DNA from: JANXQG01 sp963780045
GTDB taxonomy: Bacteria > Planctomycetota > Planctomycetia > Pirellulales > Thermoguttaceae
Reading direction: 5' to 3'
Length of the DNA stretch: 64,000 nucleotides
NCBI GenBank assembly: GCA_963780045.1
Contig: CAVZZZ010000001.1
Span: forward strand, 5,766,001-5,830,000
The translations under genes and the position numbers were made by a program. The notes under the pieces are model-generated. The model saw only the letters and a list, made by a program, of their open reading frames with translations. It ran no database searches and had not been told where the DNA came from. Shown in pieces: positions 49,479 through 58,940 of this stretch. Position 1 is the first letter of the stretch. Each line of letters starts with the position of its first letter.

Positions 49479-49509
49479 GGCAACAACACCTTCCCAACAA
49501 TCGTGTCCC

Positions 49510-50919
49510 ATGAAACTCCCGACCCTCTTTTCGTTCGCTCTCCTGCCGCTTGCGGCTTCGCCCCTAATTGCCGCCGATTGGCACATGTGGGGTGGCACGC
49601 CGCAGCGCAACATGATCAATACCGTGGAAAAGAACATCCCGGACTCTTGGGACGTGACCACGGGGAAGAACATCAAGTGGGTGGCGCAGCTCGGCTCGCA
49701 ATCGTTCGGCAATCCCGTCGTTGCCGGCGGCCGCGTCTTCGTCGGCACCAACAACCTTGCCGAGCGGCAGCCCAACGTCAAGGGCGACAAGGGCATCGTC
49801 ATGTGCTTCCGCGAGTCCGACGGCAAGTTCCTTTGGCAAAACGTCCACGACAAGCGCGCCGAAGGGCGCGTGCATGACTGGCCCGAGCAGGGCGTCTGCT
49901 CCTCGTGCTTTGTCGACGGCGACCGCGCCTATTACGTCAGCAACCGCTGCCAACTGATCTGCACGGACGTCAACGGCGCGAACGACGACAGCCGCAGCGG
50001 CAAGGTCCTCTGGAAGCTCGACATGATTAAGGACCTCGGCGTCTACCCGCACAACATGTCGTCCAGCTCGCCCAACATCGACGGCAACCTGGTCTTCGTC
50101 GTCACCGGCAACGGGGTCGACGAGGCGCACCGCTACGTCCCCGCCCCCAACGCCCCCAGCTTTCTCGCCGTCGATAAAGTGAGCGGTGAGGTTAAATGGT
50201 CGAAGGTCGGGCCGGGCGAGGGCATCTTGCACGGCCAGTGGTCCAGCCCCGCCGTTGGCGTCATCGGCGGCGTGAAACAGATCGTTTTCCCCGGCGGCGA
50301 CGGCCGGCTCTATGCCTACGAGCCTGAAACGGGCAAGGAACTGTGGACTTGCCAGTGCAATCCGGACGGTACGGTCTGGAAACTGGGCCTCGGCACCCGC
50401 AACAATCTCATAGCTACTCCCGTCATCTATAAAGACCGCGTGTACATCTGCATGGGCCAGGACCCCGAGCACGGCGAAGGCCCCGGACATTTGTACTGCA
50501 TCGACGCCACAAAGCGCGGCGACATTACCAAGACGGGCGTCGTATGGCGCAACGACGACGTGAACCGCGGCCTGGCCAGCGTCGCGATTTTCGACAACGT
50601 TCTTTACCATTGCGATCTCGCCGGCGAGTTCCGGGCGATAGATCCCGATACGGGCAAGGTAATCTGGCAACACTCGATGGGCTCCGCGGTGTGGAGCTCG
50701 CCGTATTACGTCGACGGTAAGGTCTTCCAGGGCGACGAGGACGGCCAGGTCGTGATCTTCGCCGCCGGCAAGGAGAAGAAGATTCTCAACACGATGGATA
50801 TGGGCGGGTCGGTCTACACCACGCCAGTAGCCGCCAACGGCGTGCTTTACATCAGTACGCGGGAGAAGCTCTATGCCATCCAACAGGGGGCGCAATGCGA
50901 CGTGAAGAAAGTGAATTGA
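49510..50919 (+). CDS. Exported PQQ-like beta-propeller protein
   Basis: A 469-residue protein with signal peptide (LFSFALLPLAASPLIAAD) and a full set of propeller blades: WHMWGGTPQRNMIN, FVGTNNLAERQPNVKGD, GKVLWKLDMIKDLGV, RLYAYEPETGKELWTCQC and GEFRAIDPDTGKVIWQ. It resembles the preceding protein but lacks its C-terminal domains. A heme or calcium-metal site as in true quinoprotein dehydrogenases is not obvious. It is probably a periplasmic electron-transfer or binding protein. It follows a repeat and shares direction with the ligase and reductase genes downstream. Confidence 0.9.
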   Translation: MKLPTLFSFALLPLAASPLIAADWHMWGGTPQRNMINTVEKNIPDSWDVTTGKNIKWVAQLGSQSFGNPVVAGGRVFVGTNNLAERQPNVKGDKGIVMCFRESDGKFLWQNVHDKRAEGRVHDWPEQGVCSSCFVDGDRAYYVSNRCQLICTDVNGANDDSRSGKVLWKLDMIKDLGVYPHNMSSSSPNIDGNLVFVVTGNGVDEAHRYVPAPNAPSFLAVDKVSGEVKWSKVGPGEGILHGQWSSPAVGVIGGVKQIVFPGGDGRLYAYEPETGKELWTCQCNPDGTVWKLGLGTRNNLIATPVIYKDRVYICMGQDPEHGEGPGHLYCIDATKRGDITKTGVVWRNDDVNRGLASVAIFDNVLYHCDLAGEFRAIDPDTGKVIWQHSMGSAVWSSPYYVDGKVFQGDEDGQVVIFAAGKEKKILNTMDMGGSVYTTPVAANGVLYISTREKLYAIQQGAQCDVKKVN

Positions 50920-50992
50920 CAACTCGTGCCCACGCTCGGCGCGGGCACGCGCGTATTGGCCGCTCCGCGGCCCCGCATCCGGATGCCGCAAG

Positions 50993-52102
50993 ATGCCCGT
51001 GACCACCGTCGAAGCCCTAAAATCCTCCGACACGCTCCCCGCCCGCGTTTCCCAGGCCCGCCAGCGCCTGGACGCTTGGGTCCGCGAGTGCGTGGCTTGG
51101 CACTTCGACCCGGCGACCGGCACGCCGTTTTGGCTAGACCGCGCCGCCAAGCTCGGCTTCGATCCGCGCCGGGAGATTTGCGCTTTCGACGACCTCCCCA
51201 GGCTCGGGCTGTTCGAGGACGAATGGCTCCGCGGCGATCCGGTGCGGCGATGGGTGCCCAAGGCTTATGCCGACCGGCCGATATACGTCTTCGAGACCGG
51301 CGGCAGCACCGGCATCCCGAAAAGCCGCGTCAATATCGAGGATTTTCGCATCGACTACTCGATGTTCAGCGAGACCCTGAACGACGCGTTCTTCCCTCGC
51401 GGCGCGAACTGGCTGATGCTCGGCCCCTCCGGTCCGCGGCGGCTGCGGCTGGCGGTCGAGCACTTGGCGCAGGTCCGCGGCGGAATCTGCTTCTGCATCG
51501 ACCTCGATCCCCGCTGGGTCATCCGCCTGATCAAGCAGAGCCAGTTCGCCGTGCTGGAGGACTACAAGGACCATTGCATCCAGCAGGCGCTGACGATCCT
51601 GCGGGCGAACCATGAGATCATGTGCATGTTCACCACGCCCAAGCTGCTGGAGGCCCTTTGCGAAAAGATCTCGTTGAAGAAGGCGGGCATCACCGGCGTC
51701 TTCTGCGGCGGCACGGAGATGACTCCGCAGTTCCACCGCTTCGCCCGCGAGGAGCTGCTGGAAGGGGCCGACTTCGTGCCCACTTACGGTAACACGCTGA
51801 TGGGCCTGGCATGCAACAAGCCGTTTGATCCGGCCGACGATTACTCGATCATTTACCATGCCCCGCAGCCGCGTGCGGTGTTGCAAGTAGTGCAGCCCGA
51901 CCAGCCGGACCGGCTCGTCGAGTACGGCCAGTGGGGCCGCGTGAAGCTGACGACGCTCACCAAGGAGTTTTTCGTGCCCGGCTTCCTGGAGCGCGACGAG
52001 GCGATCCGCACACGGCCCGTGCCGGAGTATCCGTGGGACGGCGTGGCCGACGTGCGGCCGTTTAAGAAGCTGGAGGTAAACGTGGTGGAGGGCGTGTATT
52101 GA
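50993..52102 (+). CDS. LuxE/PaaK-like acyl-adenylating protein
   Basis: A 369-residue AMP-forming enzyme of the LuxE acyl-protein synthetase type. YVFETGGSTGIPKSRVNIED is the P-loop, GVFCGGTEMTPQFHRFAREE and FVPTYGNTLMGLACNKPFD the adenylate-binding motifs. In luciferase systems LuxE activates a fatty acid for reduction by LuxC. Here a LuxC/ALDH-like gene follows after 117 bp, so the two should act as a carboxylic acid reductase pair. ATG 50993 lies soon after a palindromic patch (GTGCCC..GGGCAC, 50927-50950). Confidence 0.85.
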   Translation: MPVTTVEALKSSDTLPARVSQARQRLDAWVRECVAWHFDPATGTPFWLDRAAKLGFDPRREICAFDDLPRLGLFEDEWLRGDPVRRWVPKAYADRPIYVFETGGSTGIPKSRVNIEDFRIDYSMFSETLNDAFFPRGANWLMLGPSGPRRLRLAVEHLAQVRGGICFCIDLDPRWVIRLIKQSQFAVLEDYKDHCIQQALTILRANHEIMCMFTTPKLLEALCEKISLKKAGITGVFCGGTEMTPQFHRFAREELLEGADFVPTYGNTLMGLACNKPFDPADDYSIIYHAPQPRAVLQVVQPDQPDRLVEYGQWGRVKLTTLTKEFFVPGFLERDEAIRTRPVPEYPWDGVADVRPFKKLEVNVVEGVY

Positions 52103-52120
52103 AGTCACTGTACGTAAGGT

Positions 52121-52206
52121 GTAGGCCGGAACGAGCTTGCCGAGTTCCGGCAAAACAGTGAAATAACGGCCGCCGCCGGAACTGCGCTGCACTTGTTCCG
52201 GCCTAC
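52121..52206. repeat. Hairpin-pair inverted repeat
   Basis: GTAGGCCGGAACGAGCTTGC (start 52121) is mirrored by GCACTTGTTCCGGCCTAC (end 52206). Each arm folds by itself (CCGGAAC..GTTCCGG), with about 25 bp between. It lies just before the reductase gene and so may regulate it. Confidence 0.85.
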
Positions 52207-52219
52207 GTTGATACGCAAC

Positions 52220-53674
52220 ATGTATGACATCCCCATCCTTCGCGGCGGCTATGCCTATCTGAGCAAGGAGACGCTCGACCTGGGCGACTACGCTACGGGC
52301 GAGCCGGTCGCCAGATTGAACATGGCCAATCCGGGGCTGATCTCCCGCGACCTCCGCGAAGACGCCTGGACTCCGCTGCAAGAGCTGCGCGTCCGCGACA
52401 TTCTCGAAAAGCTCCGCATCGCGGCGGGTCACTTCATGTGGGCCGTGCTGCCGGTCGGTGATCGCACGCAATCGCCCGATGATTTCATCGCCGCGCAATC
52501 CGCGACGACCGGCTTGCCGCACGGGCTCTGCCGGCAAAACATGGCGAAGATCGAGTCGGCCATGCTTAACATGGACCAGATCCTCGGCGGCCTTACCGGC
52601 GGCCTCGATTCGGATGCGATCGACGCCGGCTACGGCCTCCGTGACGGCCACACGGTGAGCTACGCGCCCAAGGCCCGACGGTTCGGCGCGGTGCTGCCGG
52701 CCAACTCGCCGGGCGTTCATGCGTTGTGGCTGCCGGCGGCAGCCTTGAAGATGCCGCTGGCGCTGAAGCCCGGGCAGCGCGAGCCTTGGACGCCGCTGCG
52801 GATCATGGAATCGCTCCGCGCCGCCTGCTTTCCCGTGGCAGCGCTGGGGTTTTATCCTTCGGGCCACGACGGCGCCGGCGTGATCTTGCGGAAGTGCGGC
52901 GCTTCCATGATGTTCGGCGCGGGCGCCTCGGTGCGGCCCTGGCTGGGCGATCCGCGCATCGAAATTCACGGACCCGGCTACAGCAAGGTGCTCTTCGGCG
53001 CGGACAAGGCCGACGCTTGGCGCGACTACCTCGACCTGCTGGTTACTTCAGTTTCGTCCAATGGCGGGCGGTCGTGCATCAACGCCTCCAGCATCAGGAC
53101 GCCCGCCCACGGCCGGGAAATCGCCGCGGCGCTGGCGGAGCGGTTGGCCGCGATTGTGCCGCGTTCGCGCGACGACGCTTCGGCGATTCTGGCCGCCTTT
53201 CCCGATCCGGCCACCGCCCGCGGCATTGACGCGGCGATCGAGCGCGGGATCGCCCAAGGCGGCGCGGAAGACGTTTCCGCCCGCTTCCGCGGCTCGCGGC
53301 TGGTCGAATTCGAGGGCGGCACGTACCTGCTGCCGACGGTCGTTTACTGCGAAGACCCTGAAAACCCGCTGGCCAATCAGGAATACCTGTTCCCGTTTGT
53401 CAGCGTATTGGACGTGCCGCGAGCCGAACTGACCGACAGTTTGGGTCCCAGCCTTGTCGTGACTGCGCTGACGGACGACGCGCGGCTGGAGCGCGACCTG
53501 CTAGGCCGCGCCGAGATCGGCCGCTTGAACCTCGGACCCGTGCCCACGAGCGTATTGCAGTGGGACCAGCCGCATGAAGGCAACATTTTCACGCATTTGT
53601 ACCAGCAACGCGCATTCCAGAGATCGGAAGCCAGAAGTCAGGCGACGGAAGTCAAAATGACGATTGCCTCCTAA
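52220..53674 (+). CDS. LuxC/aldehyde-dehydrogenase-like acyl reductase
   Basis: A 484-residue member of the ALDH superfamily closest in layout to LuxC acyl-CoA/acyl-enzyme reductases. GAVLPANSPGVHALWLPAAA is the cofactor-binding strand, ALKPGQREPWTPLRI follows, and the catalytic Cys lies in SSNGGRSCINASS. PTVVYCEDPENPLANQEYLF and GRLNLGPVPTSVLQWDQPHE end the domain. It would reduce the acyl group activated by the LuxE-like protein to an aldehyde. ATG 52220 is preferred: the frame opens earlier in the inverted repeat. The last 20 residues (RSEARSQATEVKM) are encoded by repeat DNA and are probably not native. Confidence 0.82.
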   Translation: MYDIPILRGGYAYLSKETLDLGDYATGEPVARLNMANPGLISRDLREDAWTPLQELRVRDILEKLRIAAGHFMWAVLPVGDRTQSPDDFIAAQSATTGLPHGLCRQNMAKIESAMLNMDQILGGLTGGLDSDAIDAGYGLRDGHTVSYAPKARRFGAVLPANSPGVHALWLPAAALKMPLALKPGQREPWTPLRIMESLRAACFPVAALGFYPSGHDGAGVILRKCGASMMFGAGASVRPWLGDPRIEIHGPGYSKVLFGADKADAWRDYLDLLVTSVSSNGGRSCINASSIRTPAHGREIAAALAERLAAIVPRSRDDASAILAAFPDPATARGIDAAIERGIAQGGAEDVSARFRGSRLVEFEGGTYLLPTVVYCEDPENPLANQEYLFPFVSVLDVPRAELTDSLGPSLVVTALTDDARLERDLLGRAEIGRLNLGPVPTSVLQWDQPHEGNIFTHLYQQRAFQRSEARSQATEVKMTIAS

Positions 53675-53708
53675 CTTCTAACTCCTGCCTCCTGACTCCT
53701 AACTTCCC
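53620..53708. repeat. Short GAAGTCA/TGACTTC-type repeat at a gene end
   Basis: GAAGCCAGAAGTCAGGCGAC (from 53629) is loosely inverted by CTCCTGACTCCTAACTTCC (ending 53708). The right arm repeats CTAACT/CTCCTG words in tandem. The left half forms the 3' end of the reductase gene. Confidence 0.65.
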
Positions 53709-53957
53709 ATGTCCGACCGCAATCGCACAAACCGTATTCTGATGTGGATCCTTTTCGCCGCCTTGGTCGTTTTGCACTGGGACTTCTGGTTCTGGAGCAG
53801 CGGCGCGCTATTGATGGACTTCCTTCCGGTCGGATTGGCGTATCAAATACTGATCTCGGCCGCCGCGTCGGCGCTGTGGGGCTGGGCCGCGTTCTACGCG
53901 TGGCCTGCGGAACTGGAAAAAGAAGTGGAGCGCGAGTCGGCCGCGAAGCACCACTAA
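53709..53957 (+). CDS. DUF3311-family small membrane protein
   Basis: An 82-residue protein with two hydrophobic segments (LMWILFAALVVLHWDFWFW, LAYQILISAAASALWGWAAF) and a charged tail (ELEKEVERESAAKHH). DUF3311 proteins are usually encoded next to sodium:solute symporters, as here, and are thought to be accessory subunits. ATG 53709 follows the repeat directly. Confidence 0.88.
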   Translation: MSDRNRTNRILMWILFAALVVLHWDFWFWSSGALLMDFLPVGLAYQILISAAASALWGWAAFYAWPAELEKEVERESAAKHH

Positions 53958-54007
53958 CATTCGCCCATCGGCATGGTTCCGTCCTCGCGCCTGCAAGGAG
54001 TTGATTC

Positions 54008-55588
54008 GTGATCGCCTTCGTTTTGATTTGTTGCTATCTGCTGATTTTGCTCACGGTCGCGCTGGTTGGCCGCATCGGCTACAAGAAGAACTCGGCCGTC
54101 GACTACTTCCTGGCCAGTCGTGCCTGCGGCTCGTTCCTGCTGGTGATGACGATCTTCGGCACGACGATGAGTTCGTTCGCCCTGGTCGGCAGCACCAATG
54201 AGGCATTTCGCCGCGGCATCAGCGTCTACGGCCAAATGGCCTCGTGGTCCGGTCTGATGCACTCGGCCTGCTTCTTTCTCATCGGGACAAAGCTCTGGTA
54301 CCACGGCAAGCGCTTCGGCTACAGCACGCAAATCCAGTTCTTCCGCGACCGCTTTCAAAGTCCCCTGCTGGGCTACATCCTCTTTCCGATCCTCGTCGGC
54401 TGGGTCGTGCCGTATGTCATGCTGAACATCATCGGCGCCGGCGGCGCGATCCAAACAGTCACCGCGGACGCGTTTCCAGAGTTCTTCAAAGCGACTCACG
54501 GCGGCGTCCCGCAGTGGCTCGGCTCGGCGGTCGTTTGCGTCGTGGTGTTGATCTACGTCTTCAGCGGCGGTATGCGCAGCCTTTCGTTCGCCAACGGCAT
54601 TCACGCCACGGTGCTCGTGGCTCTTGGCGGTGTGATCCTCTTTCTCGTCGTGGGCAAGTTGGGCGGAGCGGCGGAAGCGACGCGCAACGTGGCCGACGGC
54701 CCGCACGCGGCCCTGCTCCAGAACGGCGGGTCGGGCGTCTCGGAGATGAGCCGCATGGAATTCCTCACCTACCTCTTCGTGCCGCTTTCGGTTGGCATGT
54801 TCCCGCACCTCTTCCAGCACTGGATGACCGCCAAGGACGTCAAAACCTTTCGCCCCGTCGTGATCCTGCACCCGCTCTTCATCATGCTCGTTTGGGCGCC
54901 GTGCATCCTGCTGGGCGTATGGGCCACATCGGCGACGTTCCACGGCGCGCCGCTCATCGATCCGTCCAACCCAGTTCAAGTCAAGAACGTCCTGGCGACC
55001 GTCGTGGCCAAGCTGACGAACCCGGTCGTTGCCGGCTTCCTGGCGGTTGGAATCGTCTCGGCCACGATGTCGCTGGACTCGCAGTTCCTCGCGCTCTCCA
55101 GCATGTTCACACACGACATCATCGCAAGACTTTTCGGTGAAGAACGATTCAGCGACCGCCAGCGTATCATCGCTGGGCGGACGATGGTCGTCGCCATCGT
55201 CGCCACCGCCTACTTCCTCTCGCGCAACGCGCCGCCGACGATCTACCAGTTGGGCGTATGGTGCTTTTCCGGGTTTGCCGGGCTGTTTCCTCTCGTTTTC
55301 GCCGCGCTCTATTGGCGGCGCGTGACGACCGCCGGGGCAATCGCTTCGATCGTTGCCACGCTCGCCTCCTGGACGTGGCTTTTCGGCCAGGCGGACTGGG
55401 CCAAGAACAAGGACTATCTCTTCCACGGCATGTTGCCCGCCGCCCCGATCTTTACCACCTCCGCCGTGGCGCTAATCGCCGTCTCGCTCGTCACCCGCCC
55501 GCCGGCGGCGGAGGTCGTCCAGCGGTTTTTCTCGGACCGCGAAGACGCCATGCAAATGGAATGTCCAACGTCCAATGCCCAACGTTGA
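54008..55588 (+). CDS. Sodium:solute symporter (SSS family)
   Basis: A 526-residue importer driven by sodium, with about 13 helices. AVDYFLASRACGSFLLVMTI, GTTMSSFALVGSTNEAFRRG, TQIQFFRDRFQSPLLGY and AVGIVSATMSLDSQFLALSS are typical SSS elements; the last carries the sodium-site Ser. GTG 54008 is chosen because AGGAG (53996-54000) lies seven bases upstream. It is paired with DUF3311. Substrate unknown; relatives carry amino acids, urea or carboxylates. The final 10 residues (MECPTSNAQR) come from an AT-rich repeat running into the stop. Confidence 0.92.
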   Translation: MIAFVLICCYLLILLTVALVGRIGYKKNSAVDYFLASRACGSFLLVMTIFGTTMSSFALVGSTNEAFRRGISVYGQMASWSGLMHSACFFLIGTKLWYHGKRFGYSTQIQFFRDRFQSPLLGYILFPILVGWVVPYVMLNIIGAGGAIQTVTADAFPEFFKATHGGVPQWLGSAVVCVVVLIYVFSGGMRSLSFANGIHATVLVALGGVILFLVVGKLGGAAEATRNVADGPHAALLQNGGSGVSEMSRMEFLTYLFVPLSVGMFPHLFQHWMTAKDVKTFRPVVILHPLFIMLVWAPCILLGVWATSATFHGAPLIDPSNPVQVKNVLATVVAKLTNPVVAGFLAVGIVSATMSLDSQFLALSSMFTHDIIARLFGEERFSDRQRIIAGRTMVVAIVATAYFLSRNAPPTIYQLGVWCFSGFAGLFPLVFAALYWRRVTTAGAIASIVATLASWTWLFGQADWAKNKDYLFHGMLPAAPIFTTSAVALIAVSLVTRPPAAEVVQRFFSDREDAMQMECPTSNAQR

Positions 55589-55624
55589 ATGGTATTGGAC
55601 ATTGGCAATTGAACATTGAACATT
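55557..55624. repeat. AT-rich inverted repeat at symporter end
   Basis: GGAATGTCCAACGTCCAATG (from 55559) and TTGGACATTGGCAATTGAAC (ending near 55614) are loose inverted copies built from TCCAATG/CATTGGA words. The left arm extends the symporter reading frame. Confidence 0.75.
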
Positions 55625-55763
55625 CGCGGAAGTGCTGCCAACCTTCGTTTGCTTGACCTGGCCGCCGGCTCCGATTACACTCCATGCTTGTTTGTTTCGT
55701 TCACGAGAAAGGGCCGCAAGGGGCAAGGGCGGCTTGGCCTTCACGCCGACCATCCGCGTCATT

Positions 55764-58700
55764 ATGCCGTCACGAACGCTTGTCTCGCTTTGCGGCTGCC
55801 TTCTCGCCTTGTCGTTTTGCTTCGGCGTGCCCAGTCTCGGCAGAAGCGCGACCTTCACTTGGAACGGGTCCGGCGACAACTGGGACACGGTAACTCCCGA
55901 TTGGACCAACAGCTCCGGCCACAGCGTCGCCTGGGCGTCGACCGCTTCGGACGCCTACTTCCCAGGCGGCAATTCGTTGGCCAGCGGCACGAGCTATCCA
56001 AACGTCGACGCGCCGGTGACGGTTCGCAGCATGACTTTCTACGGCGACTCCAATGGCGACTACAACGGAATTACTTCCTCTTCCAACGCCGACACAATCT
56101 CCTTGAACGCCACGCCGACGGTCATTAGCGTCAATTCCAGCGGTGCGCCTTTTGAAGTCGATGTGTTCGCGGTCCTTGTCGGCGGCGGCGGATTGACCAA
56201 ACAGGGAGATTCGACGCTGGACCTCTATGACAACAACGCTTACACCGGTGCAACGACCGTTTCCCAGGGGGTGCTGCGCCTTTCGGCCACCGCCGCATTG
56301 CCCGGCGGAACCAATGCCGCGGGCGGCATGAGCAATCTCGTTATCAACGGCGGCATCGTCGAGCTCGACGGCATGAACTTCTACCGAGCGACGGGCGCCG
56401 CGGCAAGCCAGGTTCAGTGGGCCGCCGCCGGCGGTTTCGCGGCTTATGCCAGCAACCAGACCGTCAACCTCGGCGGCGCCTCGGCCCTGCTTACCTGGGG
56501 CAGCGGCAGTTTCGTGCCCAGCGGGCAGGCACTGCTCCTGGGCGCCAACGACAGCTTTGCCACGATCTACTTTCAGAATCCGATCAATCTCGGCGGCGGA
56601 ACGCGAACCATTCAAACCGCCGGCTATCCGGGCGTTCAAAGCGGCGTCCTTTCCGGCAATCTCAGCGGCAGCGGCGGCGGACTTACCGTCACCGGAAGCG
56701 GGGCTTTGGAACTAACCGGCAGCGACACCTATACCGGCGTCACGACGGTTTCCGCCGCAATCCTGCAGTTGGGCAGCGCCAGCGCGCTGCCGGGCGGCAT
56801 TGGAAACACCGGTGGATTGAGCGCCCTCGTCCTTACCGGCGGAGGCGTCGTCGACCTGGCCTACGGCAACTTCACGCGCTCGCTCGGCGCCGGGCAGGGA
56901 CAATTGGCATGGAGCGGCGGCGGCGGCTTCAGCGCGTCCGGCGGATCGCGGGCCGTCAATCTCGGCGGGCTGTCGCAAACGGTCACCTGGGGCAGTGGCA
57001 ACTTCGTCCCCGCGGGCAGCTCGCTGGTGCTCGGTTCAGCGCTGAACGACTCGATGGTCGACTTTCAAAACCCGATCAACTTTGGCGGATCGGTCCGCGC
57101 GGTTCAAGTCAACTCGGGCTTCGCGACGATCGACGTGCGCCTGAGCGGGTCGTTGACCAACGGCGGACTGACGGTCTCCGGAAGCGGCACGTTGGACCTT
57201 ACCGGCAGCAACAACTACACGCTGGCGACCACGGTAAACGGCGGCGGCGTGCTCCGGCTGAGCAACTCGGCCGCGCTGCCAGGCGGCACAGGGACCAGCG
57301 GCGGCCTTAGCAACCTGGTTATCACAGGCAGCAGCGTCGTCGAGCTCAACGCCGGCAACTTCAGCCTGCGCGCTGGGAACCGGGGGTTCGCAAGTGCAAT
57401 GGCAGGGCGCGGGCGGACTCAGCGCCGCGGGCGGCACGTGGAGCGTCAACATCGGCGGCGCCGGCGCCGCACTGACCTGGGGCGGCAGCAACTTCGTTCC
57501 CAACGGCCAACCGCTGGTATTCGGATCCGGCTCGGACGGAGCGACGGTCGTCTTTCAAAACCCGTTGAATCTCGGCACGTACGCCGCGGGACAGACCATG
57601 CTCGTCAACAGCGGTACGGCTGCCGTCGATGCCCAGATAGCCGGAGCGATCACGGGCGGAGGCGCTGGCGGGCTGACGATCGGCGGCATCGGCACGATCG
57701 AGTTCACCGCGTCCAACTCATATTCCGGATCAACCTACCTCGCTGGCGGTGTGCTCCGCCTGAGCAATCCAGCGGCACTGCCCGCCACGAGCAATCTCGT
57801 AATTGACGAAGGCCAACTGGAATTGAATGCGGGCAATTTCACGCGAGGGCTTGGCAGCGGCACAAATCAGGTGCAGTGGCAGGGCGACGGCGGATTCAGC
57901 GCCGCGGGCGGCACGCGCGGCGTCAATATCGGAGGCAGCACGCCCCCCGCTACTTTGACCTGGGGTGTCACGAACGACTTTATCCCCGCCGGAAACATGC
58001 TCTTGCTGGGCGCGAAGTCCGACACGGCTGCGCTCATTTTCCAAAACCCCCTGAACCTTTCCAGCAACGGCGGCTCGATCCAAATGGCCGACGGCGCCGC
58101 GACCGTCGACGCCGAGCTTACCGGCAGCGTTAGCGACTCCGCGGGCGACGCGACGGGTTTACAAATCGTGGGAAACGGAACGTTGGAACTGGCCGTCAGC
58201 AATAGTTACGCCGGACCGACGTGGGTTTCAGGGCCTGTGCTGCGTCTGGGCAATTCGGCCGCCCTACCTGGTGCGAGCAACCTGGTCCTCGACGGCGGCA
58301 TCCTGGAGTTGGCCGCCGGCAATTTCACGCGCGGCATCGGAACTTCCTCGGCGCAAGTTCAATGGACCGCAAACGGCGGCGGGTTCAGCGCGTCCGGCGG
58401 CTCGCGGGCGGTGAATATCGGCGGCTCGGGAGCTACGCTCACCTGGGGCAGCGGCGTCTTCGTGCCCGGCGGCTCGCCCTTGATGCTCGGCTCGCCCAGC
58501 GACGATTCGACCCTCGTCTTCCAGAACCCGATCAACCTTGGATCGTCCATCCAAACGATTGAAGTCAGCCATGGATCCGCCGCGGTTGACGCGATTCTCA
58601 GCGGCAACCTGACCGGAACAGGCGGATTGCTGGTTACCGGCAACGGCGTGCTGCAGCTCTCTGGGACGAACAGTTTTTCTGGCGGACTGTCCGTCAATGG

Positions 58701-58926
58701 CGTAGCGCTTAAGACGGAGATCATGAACTCCTTGGGCCTGGCGTCGGGCACCTCATTGATCATCGGCAACGACACGGCGGCCTTCAGCTCGACAACATTC
58801 GCGCCGCTCGTGCCCGCCGATGCCGCCGCCGTCGCCCCGGAGCCCGGTTCCATTTCGCTGGTGACCTGTGGTACCATAATCCTCTTAGGCTGGATAGCGG
58901 CGCGCGGCAAGCGCGAACTGGCTTAG
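55764..58926 (+). CDS. Modular autotransporter-like PEP-CTERM protein (frameshifted)
   Basis: About 1,053 residues. The signal peptide is LVSLCGCLLALSFCFGVP, then TFTWNGSGDNWDT, the usual opening of strand-repeat planctomycete proteins. Five to six modules of about 155 residues follow: LRLSNSAALPGG, LVITGSSVVELNAGNF, QVQWQGAGGFSAAGG, VNIGGSGATLTWGS, FVPGGSPLMLGS, FQNPINLGS and a LTGSNSYSG-type end. The C-terminus, PEPGSISLVTCG then hydrophobic text and RGKREL, is a PEP-CTERM signal. An extra C before GCG near 57369 causes one frame change. ATG 55764 starts the signal peptide. It should be displayed outside as a long beta-helix. Role unknown, probably adhesion or matrix. Confidence 0.88.
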
Positions 58927-58940
58927 AGGCTTGCGCGGAC

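Noticed and set aside
47689..49500. 603-codon reverse-strand open frame under the first PQQ-like gene
   Set aside because: No motif, antisense to a secreted propeller protein, and continuous only because of codon bias.
51134..52969. 611-codon reverse-strand open frame across the LuxE/LuxC-like genes
   Set aside because: It spans two genes and an inverted repeat and has shadow-type composition; both forward genes carry family motifs.
53954..55426. 490-codon reverse-strand open frame under the sodium symporter
   Set aside because: It is rich in Arg, Glu, His and Asp, has no family motif and lies antisense to a clearly real symporter. It is a by-product of high GC.
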